This document shows positions 1 through 11,406 of a stretch of 64,000 nt of DNA, piece after piece. The notes below the pieces were generated by a model that did not search any database, was not told where the DNA came from, and saw nothing but the letters and a program-made list of their open reading frames with translations. The stretch's first letter is position 1. Every line of letters starts with the position of its first letter. The position numbers and the translations under genes are program-made. Origin of the DNA: Symbiodinium natans (Eukaryota; Sar; Dinophyceae; Suessiales; Symbiodiniaceae); contig CAJNDS010002765.1 of assembly GCA_905221605.1 (NCBI GenBank), positions 1 to 64,000 on the forward strand. Reading direction: 5' to 3'.

Positions 1-1590
1 ATGAAACCAGGAGTGTTGAGAACTTTCGCGGTAGGGCCCAATGCAGCGGAGACTATGCTAAGCGACTCTGCTCATCACGTTGTCACAGGTGGAGTCCTAA
101 AACTAGAGTCTGTAGGGGCAATTTTTTAAAGGAGACTCTCGGTAGACATAATGAACACCAGCGCCGCCCGAGACTGCAAGGCCGACTTGAACCAACGGCT
201 GAACAAGGAGCTGTTGCGCCTCAACCGTCAGCACAGGCATCTGTGACAAAGCAACCTCGCGAATGCTGCAGCGTCATTTCAGGAAGCGACTTTCAGTACT
301 CTTTAAAGATAAAAATTAAGCAGCGAAGTAAAGAACTAGTCCAAATTCCGCAAGCCATTGGCGGGGTAATCGTCTTGACTTTCGGCTGCGCACCACGACG
401 CTCGGCGATTTTGGCCTGCCGGACAAAACATCCATGGGCATGCCCATGCGTGATCGCCCAAACCATCGCCCCCACAGCTTGGGTTCAGCCCACACCTGTG
501 CGGCAACGCCCATGGACTTGGCATCGTCAAAAATTGTGATGAAACATCACTTGGCCCATCCCATGCGGCTGTCGGTTAGAGTGCGAGGTTTGCCCAACTT
601 CTTCGACCAGGAGGGCACGAAGTTGTTGCAGCCAATACGCAGTCCCAATGCAACACATGTTTCAAAGCACCACTCCTGGTTGCCCAAAGCCGTCTGTGGT
701 CGCACACTAAAGCTACCTTTCGCAAGACAACAAACAAACCTCTTTTTGCTCCGCGCGGCACGCACAAGCCCGTTGGCAAACAAAATTTCGTCTGGGCCAC
801 CCAATGTTTAGTTTAGCCCTGCGGAGCAACCCAGCACGTTGAGCACACTCGTCTTGCACTCGCACATGCCCACGGCTTAGAACGAAGGCCACTCACTCGG
901 CTGACGACAGGCTTGCCAGGACGTCGCTGTGGAGCGGCGGGTCTCGGTCGAAGCTCCCGATTCCAGAATGTGCCAGGGCGAGAGAAAGCTTGCAGAAAAA
1001 GCCTGAGCTCGCTGCACATCGCTACACCCAGGGAGAGCGAGCAAGCCCAGACAGCCTCATCAATCCAACGCTCCCCAAGTGCATTCGCACAACCAGGCGT
1101 TGAAGATAGCAGCCGTCAGTTTGGATTCGGCCTCCCTTAAGAAGCAAACATTTGTCGTGGCTTTCGGTTGTTGCGCGTTGGTGTTTTTCATGAATTTTAA
1201 CCAAGTTGTATGTTACCCTTTCATTTTCCACTGTTCCCACCTGTCTGTTTCGACACGTTGACGCTGCATGAGGGAAGAAAGATCAAAAAAACTTGTTGAA
1301 GTGACAATCAATTGGCCCATGCAAGACAGGGGGTGAAACACCATCTTGACGTGGTAGTCTAACAAGCGGTGGTTACGGCGTCGTGCGCACCTGTTCTTGA
1401 ATTCTCGCACCTATTGGACTGGAAAGCCGCAAAACATCATCATGTCATTGAGTGCACTTGACTGGAAAAGGGCTTAGTTAATTCTTAGTTGTAGTTGTTT
1501 ATTAATCAATCCACAACATTTGTCAGTGCAATGGATCTCTCAACAGCATGCCCAACACACTATGCGGTCGTGGATTGCTTATGTGTTTTC
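1..1590. other. Unassigned region, no gene recognised
   Basis: No open frame here shows a recognisable domain. The frames are short, overlap on both strands and lack motifs, so I treat this as non-coding or decayed sequence. Confidence 0.5.
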
Positions 1591-1599
1591 CCGAAGGCA

Positions 1600-1765
1600 T
1601 GGCGGAGGGTTTTTCAGCGGAGGTGGCTTTCGATTTCGTGATGGATGTCGTGAGCGGAGGTGGCTTTCGATTTCGTGATGGATGTCGTGATGGATGGCGT
1701 GATGAATGGCGTGACGGATGATGTCTGGCAATGCCTGGATGGACGGCGTGATGGATTTCGTGGGT
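1600..1765. repeat. Short-period repeat of gtgatggatgtc-type words
   Basis: The words gtgatggatg(g/t)cgtga and ggaggtggctttcgatttcg recur directly several times. A minus-strand frame crossing it reads as degenerate His/Pro/Ser repeats (HHPSRHSSRHPSRHPS), which looks like a by-product of the repeat rather than a gene. Confidence 0.6.
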
Positions 1766-1849
1766 TGTCCTCCTAAAACATATCAAAACTGATATGTTTT
1801 CAACTACGGGGTAGGGTTGGCGGGAGCCACCGCGCCTGGTTAAGAAGGG

Positions 1850-2290
1850 CGCGTGAACGCCAACCCTCTGCGTGTTTTTGCGTTGCGCAGACGTACAACC
1901 GACGACCGCTGCGTGCTCGGCGCGTGTCCACGATCGCGTGAACGCCAACCCTCGGCATGTTTTTGCGTTGTCGAAATGCAAAAAACGGGGTGTCGTGATC
2001 GCGTGAACGCCAACCCTCTGCGTGTTTTGGCGAAGTCGAAATGTAAAAACGACGACCCCTGTGTGTTCGGCGCATGTCGTGACAACCATCTGCATGCTGC
2101 TTTGCATCGTCGAGACGCAAAACGACGACCCTTTTCGCGCTCGGCGCATGTCCATAATCGCGTGGGCGCCAACCCTCTGCGTGTTTTTGTGCTGTCGAGA
2201 CGCAATAACGACGACCCTCTGCGTGTTCCCGGCGTGTCGTGACGGCGTGAACGCCAACCCTCTGCATGTTTTTGTGTGTCGTGACAACGG
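1850..2290. repeat. Minisatellite built on gcgtgaacgccaaccctctg
   Basis: Five imperfect copies of a core reading gcgtgaacgccaaccctctg then cgtgtttttg begin near 1850, 1937, 2003, 2160 and 2246. Spacers of about 40-130 bp share words such as acgacgaccc and tcggcgcgtgtcc. Several frames on both strands stay open across it because the unit lacks stops. I do not annotate those frames as genes. Confidence 0.8.
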
Positions 2291-2589
2291 GGTTGGTGTT
2301 CGAAAAGATTCTTCGTTATCGTTGCGTGAATTGATGTTGTGATGGACGATGCCTGAATGCATGATGTGACGAATTTGGTATATATTGCGTGTTTATCAGT
2401 TCATAAATTAGTGAGGTTTTAATCGTGGCTCCACAATGCTTTCGGGACAACCGTTCTCTAGTTAACCAGTTAACCTTACGCTCTTCCCGGACCTTTTAAG
2501 TGGTTTTAAAAATCAGGAAGTGCCACCAAACAATTTGTTTTCAGCACAGCCTTGCTTCAAAGTTACGGCGCAAGAAAATAAACAAATTC

Positions 2590-2940
2590 ACAAGTTTAAA
2601 ATACAAGCGAAGATATGGGCCACTATCATTATTGATGAATACATAATTCGTTACTACTGATTGCTGAGGAAGGAGTGATTCGTAATTCATAATTAGTAAT
2701 GAGCGACTAATATCTAATAATCAAAAATTTAAGTAGTAATAAGTAATTGATAATTATATCATACTTTGTACTCAATAATTCAACTTATTATCAGTCAGTA
2801 ATACTTAGTACTTAGTACTTAGCACAAAATACTTAATCAGAAATAATTAATAATTAGTAGATAGAAAATTTCTCAAATCGTAAATCATAATTCGCATTGC
2901 CATTAAGAATGAATGCTGAATAATGTTGCACCCGGCTCAA
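2590..2940. other. AT-rich tract
   Basis: A run dominated by taataattagtaa-like words, with a local triplication of acttagt near 2805-2825. It is much more AT-rich than its surroundings and carries no open frame of note. Confidence 0.7.
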
Positions 2941-3534
2941 TATCGTTACCCGGTATATTGGCAAGATCCGGAAAACTTGCCAAGAGTTACCTGCAGCCGG
3001 GGAGCCAAAGCGAAAAATAGTTTTGATTCAGAGGCTCCGGAATGTTGCGGAGTCCGGCTTTATTTGGATTCCGTTTAAAAATTTCATTGCAAGCCCCCAT
3101 CGTTCTAATTGTTTCGGTTATCGCCATTTATCTGCATCCCCCCCTGGCCAGGGAGCCAAAAAGCCTGAAAGCTTACGACCGCCCAGGCCAGACTTACGGG
3201 TGGGCGAAAACCCCAAAAGTGTTTGGGGGTGGGGGGGTGGCCCCGAGAGCCCTAGCAGCCCTGGATACTAAACCGAGTGCAACATTATTCATAAACAAGA
3301 TGCGTCACTCATCGGAATTTCCTGATATTTTTCTCAACCGCCGCGAGGCATTCAAAACAGTATCCACTGTAAAACTTCTAACACACACACAGACAGGGGA
3401 CATTCGGCGCCACATGTAGCGGAATTTAAAGTAATTGTCTTCTCTTCTGCTTTGTTATTATTCAAATTAAAATTCTCTACCCTCTGATTCATGCTCTTGC
3501 GCAATAAAACGAAACAAAAGAACGAGGGGGGGTT

Positions 3535-3640
3535 ATTCTCTATTCAAACCTGGGTATTGAACCCAGGTTCCAACTCAGGTTCAAAGCCAAGCTCCAACCG
3601 GGTTTGAACCCCGGTTCCAACCTCAAGTTCAACGGGGTTG
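3535..3640. repeat. Repeat rich in the palindromic word gaacccaggttc (copy 1)
   Basis: Variants of aacctgggtt / gaacccaggttc / ccaactcaggttc recur every 10-20 bp. A related cluster lies at 4425-4525. The words are near-palindromic, so both strands look alike. Function unknown. Confidence 0.6.
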
Positions 3641-4424
3641 CGGCCACTGACATCGGCGCAAGACCATGCAAGAAAAGGATTGGCTCCAACATTGGAGGGG
3701 CGGTTTCAACAACTGGTCACACACAAGCCGAAGGTCTCAACCTCCGATGTGGGCAACGCCAGCTAAAACTCACACACACACCAAGAATAGGGACCTGAAA
3801 GCCCTTGCCAGCAATGAGTGCACACAGCAAGGAAGGGTCCACGTGAAAGGGGTCCACGCTACACATTTTCTGAAATTACATTGGGGGAGACAGCTGTGGA
3901 TCTGTGAGGGTTGTGGGGGACAGCTGTCCACCCTACAGCCGCGAGCTGCCTGCCCAAAGGGCTCAGTTACGTCGGCTACACCAAGCCTACGCGCTAACTG
4001 TACAAGAGCACTGAGCCTGATCAGGAGGAGCCTGCCTCCCAACATCAAGCTTCTGGGAGCAGGCAACCAAAAGCCTCGGAAGGAGTGGTCATTCTGGAGG
4101 CAAAGCGTGAAGATGCAGCCATGAGCCAAGAGGACCTCCAGAGCCACAAACCTAGGCAAAGCAGAGGAAAAAAGGCCAGTCCTTGAGGGGAGAGCCCAAG
4201 CAGGAGGTCACAAACCTCTAAGGCAGAGGCTTCCAGCCTGTGGTGGCATCCCAAAGAGTATTAACATAAGGAGGTTCTTTGTCCTACACTATACCTTAGA
4301 AAGGACCAAGGGGTCCTGCACCATAGTGCCAGCACAGGGACATGGTTTCACAACCCAAAACACCAAGATGGCGAATCGCCAAACGCGGAAAAAACTCATG
4401 GGGTTGCAACCCAAGATGGAACCC

Positions 4425-4525
4425 CAGACTCTAAACCCGGGTTCGAACCTGAACTCTGGGCAAACTAGTGAGTTGTTCGAACCTGGGTTCGAGAACCTGG
4501 GTTCAACCTGCTCAGAAGGTACACT
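4425..4525. repeat. Repeat rich in gttcgaacctggg words (copy 2)
   Basis: The words cccgggttcgaacctg, ttcgaacctgggttcgag and aacctgggttcaacctg are clustered here. It is the same word family as at 3535-3640, suggesting a dispersed repeat. Confidence 0.6.
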
Positions 4526-4734
4526 GGAGCTGTCAACTGAGTCAACTAGTAAGGCCAGAGGAGCCATGGCTGGCAGGGTTCTAAGGGTCAAGAACCTGAT
4601 GGGAGCCACGAACCCGAACGCGGAAAGCTGTCACCTAAAACATAAAAATAACGCAATGTAAACGAAACGTCGGCACGCGGGCGGAAAAAGACGTTTTTTC
4701 TTCGCGCGGTTCAATCGGATCATTGACACCCGAC

Positions 4735-5125
4735 ACCCACCCACCCACATTCACCCACCCACCCACATCCTACCCACCCACATCCCACACACCCACACGC
4801 CACCACGACCTTCACCCCACCGCCACCACGTACCACCACCACCGCCACAGCCACCACCACCGCCACCGCTACCACTAGCACCACCACCAAGGCAAGCACC
4901 ATCACCAATTTCCACCACCACCACCACCACCAGGGTACCACCACCACCACCATCGTCACGGTCCACCCACCACCACCACAAACCACCACCACCACCAACC
5001 ATGGACCACCACGGACCACCACGAGGCACCACCACCACAAGCCACCGCACGAGACAACCACGACGGACTCCACCACGATCGCCAGACCACCGCCACGGAC
5101 CACCACCACCACCACGAACCGCCAC
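4735..5125. repeat. CCACCA/CCCACA microsatellite
   Basis: About 390 bp of nearly uninterrupted (CCA)n, with CCCA at the left end. The minus-strand reading frames across it are Gly/Val/Trp-only low-complexity peptides and are not genes. The strand asymmetry (almost no G on the plus strand) is marked. Confidence 0.9.
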
Positions 5126-5705
5126 CACGGACCACCAGCTTTACAGATCGGAACACCGCGGGAAGTAGCTTCACGTTCGGACCGCCGTCAACGATTTGGC
5201 AACCTTCCAACAAACCCCCTAATTTCAAAACGGGAACCCTTCTGCAAAGCATTCAGGAAAAAAAAAGATCCCAAACAGGTTGAGAAGCGGCCGAAAGACT
5301 AAAAGCTGCAGGCCGCCACTCTGCTGTTACCGCCCGCGTTGTCCAAGCCTTGTTCCAGTGCCGCGCCACTCGAGGCGCACTTAGGCGGTTCAAAGCTCAA
5401 AGCAAAAAGAAGGAAACTAGAAAAAAGAAGAGCCCAGACTGACTGGAGTGCCAATATCGAGACGCAGTGACATGATTCCATCAAGAGTAGATTGAAATAT
5501 TGCCGTTCAACATAATTTATTTAATTTGATTTATTCTAAATTCCACCCCCTGAATCTGCTGCACTTGGAGATTGAGTTTGGTTCAACGTCTTCGCGCTCT
5601 AACTGCAACGCTCAGAGCGTTAGAGGCGAAAGCGCTGATGGCTGTGGAGACCAGAAGGCTCTCCAGAACACACCTTAAACGCTGCCACATTGTCTCCACT
5701 GCTCT

Positions 5706-5960
5706 TTTTTTTTGAAATGGGCGCCTCTACACTACGTCAGCAGCACAGTAGGCCGGTCTTGTGGGTTGAGTCGGAAGTGAAACACAACTAGAGCAAATAA
5801 ACAACGGCAGAACACTGCCAGCAACACGAAACAACCAAACAACGACAAATCAAAAGCCGTCCTAAGTCCTAATCCTAAGGGTGAAACAGGCCCCTCTCAG
5901 TTCACGACGAAGACGAAGTAGAGAACCCGGCAGCCAAATGCGTGGCAGGCAAGTGCGTCA
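5706..5960. repeat. Dispersed repeat family, copy 1
   Basis: This segment starts with a T-run followed by gggcgcctct and cactacgtcagcagc. It continues through agtaggccggtcttgtgggt and ends near ttcacgacgaagacgaagta. A diverged copy is at 6400-6645. Its first ~30 bp resemble the 33-bp insert in the zinc-finger gene at 7986-8018. Confidence 0.75.
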
Positions 5961-6069
5961 CGGGCCATGCAGAGAGTGCTCAGTCAAAAAGGCGCACAGT
6001 TCCCTAAGCTCGGGGGCAAATTCACGGCGGGCGCAGATGGGCAGAGGCACGCAAGCCGCAAGCAAAAGG

Positions 6070-6240
6070 CTGGCAAATGGCATAATCATCCAAGGACAGC
6101 AAAGGGAGCGTTCTGTGCAACGCAAACCAGGGCTGCCTCAAGGGTGGATCATGCGTGGCAACTACAAGCCGCGGCCTCAAGAAAACGCAATGCCAGCGGA
6201 AAGAAGCGAAAGACCCCCTCCCCCAGGGAGAGGCTACACC
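6070..6240. repeat. Repeat paired with 7146-7350
   Basis: The words ggcaaatggcataatcatcca, gggagcgttctgtgcaa, ctgcctcaaggg and acgcaatgccagc appear in the same order at 7146-7350, with about 80% similarity by eye. This suggests an older duplicated or transposed segment. No gene recognised. Confidence 0.6.
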
Positions 6241-6399
6241 AGGTAGTGTCCGCAGACAGTTACCTTCTCGCAAGCACCGACTGAGATGTTAACAGCTCAG
6301 AGCATCCGCATCTTCCCCCGATGGGCGCATTGGCACATTGCCCCATCGCCTCAGAGAGGTGGCCAAAGGGAAGTGGGCATGGGCACAAGCAAGATTGGT

Positions 6400-6645
6400 A
6401 TGGTGGGCGCCTCTCTACTACGTCAGCAGCTCAGTAGGCCGGTCTTGTGGGTCGGGTCGGAAGCGAAACATAGCTAGAGCAAACAAGCAACGGCAACGCC
6501 AACACCGCAGCAGCGCGAAACAACCAAACAGCAACAAAACAAAAGACGTCCTAATCTTAATTGTGAAACAGGCCCCTCAGTTCACGACGAAGACGAAGTA
6601 GAGATCCCCGACAGCAAAAATCATTGCAGGAAGGCGCGTCATGGG
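6400..6645. repeat. Dispersed repeat family, copy 2
   Basis: The order of words matches 5706-5960: gggcgcctctctactacg, agtaggccggtcttgtgggt, gcgaaacaaccaaac, tgaaacaggcccc, ttcacgacgaagacgaagta. Small indels separate the two copies. No coding capacity is recognised. Confidence 0.75.
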
Positions 6646-7145
6646 TTTTTTGGAACAAATGTTCGAGATTTCAGAACTTTCTCAACATCATTCTTCTTAT
6701 GGTGGTCTTTGGCATCAAAAGTATCTAGACCGGTCTGATCTTTGAGAATGCTGAAAACTCGAAACAGCTTTCTCTCGGAAAGAGGATCTATGATCATGCT
6801 TATACTGCTGATCTCGTAACTAAGTGGCACTTAACAAATAGTATCTTTGCAGCCAATGTTACTGCCTATTGAAAGAAAGATCTACATTCTTTATGAAAAT
6901 CTCACATAACTAATAAAACTTCATGCACCTTTGTCTTCTTGCTAACATTGGATTAACAAACCATAAAGGAAATTTTCTGAGCAAGAATGGATTCACACGT
7001 TCCTGCTTTGAAAAATGGAAAGTGGAACCAAACCAAGCCCATTCAAAGCTCCACTTGTTCTGGAAAGTCACTTGAGTGCCATTATTTGTCTTCAAATCTT
7101 CAAAATTGTCAAAAACTTGGAGATAAAATGATCACCGCATTCCAG

Positions 7146-7350
7146 CCAGGCAAATGGCGTGATCATCCAACGACAGGAAGGGAGCGATCTGTGCAATGCA
7201 AACCAAAGCTGCCACAAGGGTAAATCATGCAACTGGAAAACCGCGCACAAGGTGGCAACACAAGCTGCAGCCTTGAGGGGACGCAATGCCAGCCGAAAAG
7301 AGGCGCACACAGAAGGCAAACTTTTAGCCAATAAAAACCCCCTTCCCCAA
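7146..7350. repeat. Diverged copy of 6070-6240
   Basis: Carries ggcaaatggcgtgatcatcc, gggagcgatctgtgcaa, ctgccacaaggg and acgcaatgccagc in the same order as 6070-6240. It lies upstream of the zinc-finger gene and could overlap its 5' region. Confidence 0.55.
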
Positions 7351-7685
7351 GGACAAAGGGAGTGTGCCCGACCATGTTGGTAGCCAATAGTTTTTTGGGA
7401 CCAAAAATTGTGAGCCCGCAGGCTCTCTTGATCGTCAGTTTGTTCGCACTTTTCACATGCCCGGGTGATTGCACCAGACGAGCCGTCACTTGCACGCTTA
7501 TTTCTGGTGAGCGCTAGCATTTGCGGATCCATCCGGCCAGCCCCAGCTTCACATGACAAGCGCTGCTATCAAAAGGGAGAGACGCTCATTGGAACTGCTT
7601 GCTGCATCAATGTGGATGGAGTTTATTTGGATCATGGTGATCTGAATGTATTGATTCATTCCTGTGACTCCTGTGAAAGGGACAG

Positions 7686-9222
7686 ATGCGCGTCAGTTCA
7701 GGATCGGTGCAAGCGGTAGTGCAAGAAGTGGAAGAAGATGGTACCTTGGTCATGGACACCTGCCTGTATCTGGAAGACGATGAAAGTGAGGTCTCTTCCT
7801 CAGTACTGCGCAAATGGAAGTACAGTGCTTCGGGTACGTGGTGGCAACATTCATGGTATGCTGGTCAATGGGACCAAAACTCCTTCGATGGTCAATGGAA
7901 CTGGAAGGAGGAAGAGTGGCAATGCTACGGGTGGTCTGCCAACAAATGGATGTCTCCTGAAGAATGGGATGAAGGCGTTCAGAAGCTTTTTTTTTAAAGC
8001 GGACGCCTCTTTACTACAGATGAAGGCGTTCAGAAGCAACTCTGCGGAGAAAGAATCTATAGAGTGCTTCTTGGCAACGCACTAACAGATAAGGAATACC
8101 TTGGCAAGATCACTGGGGTGTTGCTGGATCGCCGCCTGGAAGATGTTAAAGAGTTGGTGGCAGACTCTGCACTGTTAGAAAGTGAAGCTCGTGAAGCTTA
8201 CAACATGTTGCTTGGAGAAGGTTGGACACCCAATGGTGACGAAAATGCAGGTTGGAAGAAAGGGAGTTATTCCCGTGAGCAGTACTACAACGCGCTTTAC
8301 GACCTGGCACGCCAGAAAAGGATATACAGTGAAGCGGCTACGGGCGAGGCGATGGTGAAGGTACTGGACAAGGGTGATGATGAATTTTGGTTCGAGCTGT
8401 GGTTGGATTCGCAGAAGTTTTTGCAGGAGATTGATGATGCGATTGAAGCAAAACGGCTGCAAGAGGGAAGACCAATAAAAGCTTACCTGGATCCCTTGAA
8501 GTGCAAAAAGCCTTGCATGACGTCGAAACCTTTGTCAAAAGGGTTCACAAAACTGTGCAAGTTCTACGATCTAGGGACGTGCCGCAATGGAAGCGATTGT
8601 TCCTTCTTTGAGCACCGTCGTTGGTGAAGGATGGCCAGAATGGCGGCCAGAAAGAGGTCCAGCTGAATCAGAGACCAGCAATAATGCTGGAGATGAGGAT
8701 GGGGACATTGGCGGCCCTCCGACTGATGAAGGAGTTGTGGACGATGCGCAGGAGGAACGGGAGGACGCAGCCTTCCGTGCCAAGTTCAATTATGGCAAGG
8801 GTGCGTCAAAAGGTCAGCCTACGTCAGTGGAGTCAAAGAAACAGCCGTGTCTGTCTTACGGGGCAAATAATGATGGTTGCAAATACGGAGCTGCCTGTAA
8901 GTATATCCATGATGACAATGCTGTCCTAGAAGGGACTCGTGAGGTTGGCAAATCCTGGGACAATGCTTCCCGGATGAAGGATTTCACAATGTCTGTTATA
9001 GTTACCTCAAAGGGAGGTGTTCTTAATGGCTGCAGATTTTCCCACGACGAAATCTCTGATGAACGACTGGCTCGGTTGCGTCATTTGCATGTTGCAAACC
9101 AAGTGGAATATGCGCAAGACAGAGGAATGGAGATACCAGACCGCAACAGCTTCAAACCGCCTGCAATTGAGGAAGCTGAAGTCTTCAAATCTTCCAGGCG
9201 CGAAAGTCCAGCCAATGCCTAA
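7686..9222 (+). CDS. CCCH zinc-finger protein with MLLE (PABC) domain, two short introns
   Basis: Likely an RNA-binding regulator. CCCH fingers bind RNA, and the MLLE fold of poly(A)-binding protein binds PAM2 peptides of translation and decay factors. The frame runs from ATG 7686. It has an acidic N-terminus, a Trp/Gln-rich stretch (codons ~45-90: WWQHSWYAGQW), then an MLLE-like domain containing GERIYRVLL and KITGVLLD. The first CCCH-like finger is C-x7-C-x5-C-x4-H (CKFYDLGTC...CSFFEH). An acidic linker follows, then a second finger C-x9-C-x5-C-x3-H (CLSYG...CKYIH). Two interruptions disappear if short introns are removed: 7975-8025 (51 nt, GC-AG) and 8617-8671 (55 nt, GT-AG, phase-consistent). 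This would leave about 476 codons ending at TAA 9220-9222. Alternatively the gene is broken by an insertion and a frameshift. An additional upstream exon is possible. Domain calls are from motif reading. Confidence 0.8.
7968..8036 (+). mobile_element. 33-bp insert flanked by 18-bp direct repeats (intron-like)
   Basis: The 18-mer gatgaaggcgttcagaag occurs at 7968-7985 and again, perfectly, at 8019-8036. Between them lie 33 bp: c, nine T, aaagcggacgcctct, ttactaca. One repeat plus the insert adds 51 bp, so frame is kept but an in-frame TAA appears at 7995-7997. The arrangement is that of an insertion with target-site duplication. A GC-AG intron at 7975-8025 would remove exactly the extra 51 nt. 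The insert's gcggacgcctct core resembles the start of the dispersed repeat at 5706 and 6400. Confidence 0.85.
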
Positions 9223-10754
9223 AAAAACCGCCCTCACGTCCGCGCGCGCAGCCTACGCCTTGTTCCAGTGCGAGCAAGTGAAGCCACTATGGAGACAGCA
9301 ATCGAGGCAGACTCCCCGTGCAACAGCCCTGTGCTCGCGGGAGTCCAAAGTTCCGGCGGCTCGCCAACCCCATGTGGCCACCTCTTAGCTGCCGGTTGGT
9401 AGCGTGCACAACTGCACACCCCACTCCACTCCAACCAGGGAAATGGGGTGCACTGGTTCGGCGTCCCTAGAAGGGAGGCAACCCGATCGCCGTGTGCAAC
9501 GCCAAGGTCGGCGGAAACCGACCAGGGCCCCGGCTGCGATGCACGAATTGGCTCAACTTTTCTTCAAAGCGGATTCACACGCTTTGCTACGGACTGGAAG
9601 GGACACTGAAGGTGACAGCTCGGGTCTTTCGTTCCACGCATGAGAGCTGCTGGAAGTTGCTGACAAGCTACAAGGACGCAGGGCGGGGGGCAAATGCCAA
9701 CAAAAGGGCCCATCCAGTAATCCGGATCGCTGTAACACAGCGCAGCGCGTTACCAACGCTTGAGATATCTGCCACAGCAAAGAACGATGTACTGTGCAGT
9801 GGGAAGCCGTGCCCGACGCAGTCCATAAGAAGCACGATCGAGTTGCAGGGCATTGCTGCCCAGCATTGCTTCCAAGTCCAGGTATTGCAGAGCTCTAAAG
9901 AGCTTGAGGCAAATCGATTGTCGGGTCGTGGATTGCAGGCAGGCTGCTGGAAAGGTTTCCAGCACGGCAGGATTGCGCAGCGCACTCCAATGTTGCAAAA
10001 GAGTTTACGCTGGCGGGAAAGAGGCAGGCTTGCTGTTGTTTAACACAAATCTTTGCTGCATTCTCGCTCTTACTGGCAAAGGTGCTCTAGCGCAAGCAAG
10101 CAAACACCCACCTTGCCCGTCCACGACAGCGAACCAACGCAAGCAACCATTATGCTTTAAAAAGCCTTGCTTCAACCAGAACAAGTGGATGAGTTGTAAG
10201 GGATCGCATGCGCTGGGGCCTTTGTGGCCTGCTGGTTGTACGCAGCACTTCTAACGGAACCCCACGAAAGAAACAACACGTGACGTGACAAAGGTTGTAA
10301 ATCTCCAGAGCTTGGAGCCTCTTCATGTGCTGCCACGGGCTCTGTGACATGGCACTGGAAGAAGCAGCTCCTTGAAGCTGATGAAGTCTGCCATCGGCTC
10401 TTGTCTGCCCATTGGAACAAGTTGATTGCGTCACCGACCGTGCGCAGGCCCAATTGCGCCCGCCTGGGAAATGTTGCGGCGCTCAACCCATTTGTGGTGC
10501 CATGCGCTCAAAGCATCACGACTTGGGCAAATCTTTGCCATCGACTCTCTGCACTCAAAGGGTCTCGTTCTTTTCCGACTGGCACAGAGGTCCAATCCTG
10601 GCAAATCAACAGCTGCCAACAGACTTAAGTTGAGGCTGAATGCGCAACCAGCTGGCGCGCCAATCTCTCTGTGAAGCAGAACTATTGGAACAGCCAGAAG
10701 CTGGAATCTTAAGGTTGGAAGGCACGTCGGAGCTTTTGCAAAATTAACGCACGC

Positions 10755-10815
10755 ACTTTTGAAGCCTCCGGCTATACCGCAGCAGGCCGCTAGCAAGCAC
10801 AACTATAGTGAATAG
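10755..10815. repeat. Short repeat tttgaagcctccgg...gctagcaagcacaac, copy 1
   Basis: tttgaagcctccggctatacc and gctagcaagcacaact, followed by tatag and tagaacg, recur at 11358-11406 with a small internal deletion. A related word, gcttgctagcgag, lies at 10886-10898 in opposite orientation. Confidence 0.6.
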
Positions 10816-11357
10816 AACGTGTCGTGTACTTTTCGTGTGTGTTTTGTAAACTATGTTCGTGCGTCATTTTGGCTCTAGAGTGGTGCTTGCTAGCGAGAAA
10901 GTGAAGTTTCCACACTTATTCCAGACTTTGGGACTCGTCTCAGAAGAACATTCAAAACCAAAAGTGGGCTCTTGGGACGGGCCGTAGCTAAAACCGCACT
11001 GTGACAGGTAGTCTCACTTGTTTCGCATCTCTTTTGCAGCAGGCCCATCTGGGCTTCTTTAATCACATTTGCACAGTCATGTTTTGCATGGGCGGCAAAA
11101 AAGCTGTTTGGTATCAGTTTTCTCCGTGCAGGCCACTTCTTAATTTGCATTATGTTGATGATGACCGGAGCGATTTGGTGTGCTTCCACGAACTTCCAAC
11201 CTTTTCTTGGGGTAAAGCGTTGCTTCGGTCTGTCATAGGGGTAATCTGGTCCCACCCACCAACCTTTTTTGTGCATCGTTAGCTGTTTTCTCAAGTGGAC
11301 GTTGGTGAGTTTCCGGCACTCCTGAGAAAACAAAGCGTGGAGTGAAGCTCGCAGCCT

Positions 11358-11406
11358 TTTGAAGCCTCCGGATATACCGCTAGCAAGCACAACTGGTTTA
11401 TAGAAC
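11358..11406. repeat. Short repeat tttgaagcctccgg...gctagcaagcacaac, copy 2
   Basis: Direct copy of 10755-10815, lacking about 10 bp (gcaggcc region). Function unknown. Confidence 0.6.

Noticed and set aside
1523-2362. 279-codon minus-strand ORF
   Set aside because: Its peptide is a repetition of the minisatellite unit (THAEGWRPRD-like), with other frames equally open; no domain.
4720-5252. Gly/Val/Trp-rich minus-strand ORFs
   Set aside because: Direct translation of (CCA)n on the opposite strand.
10862-10878. Possible relict of the dinoflagellate spliced leader (cattttggctctag)
   Set aside because: Matches 13 of 14 bases of the leader's 3' core (as I remember it), but the 5' half does not align and no coding exon follows. 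A short chance match is likely in 64 kb.
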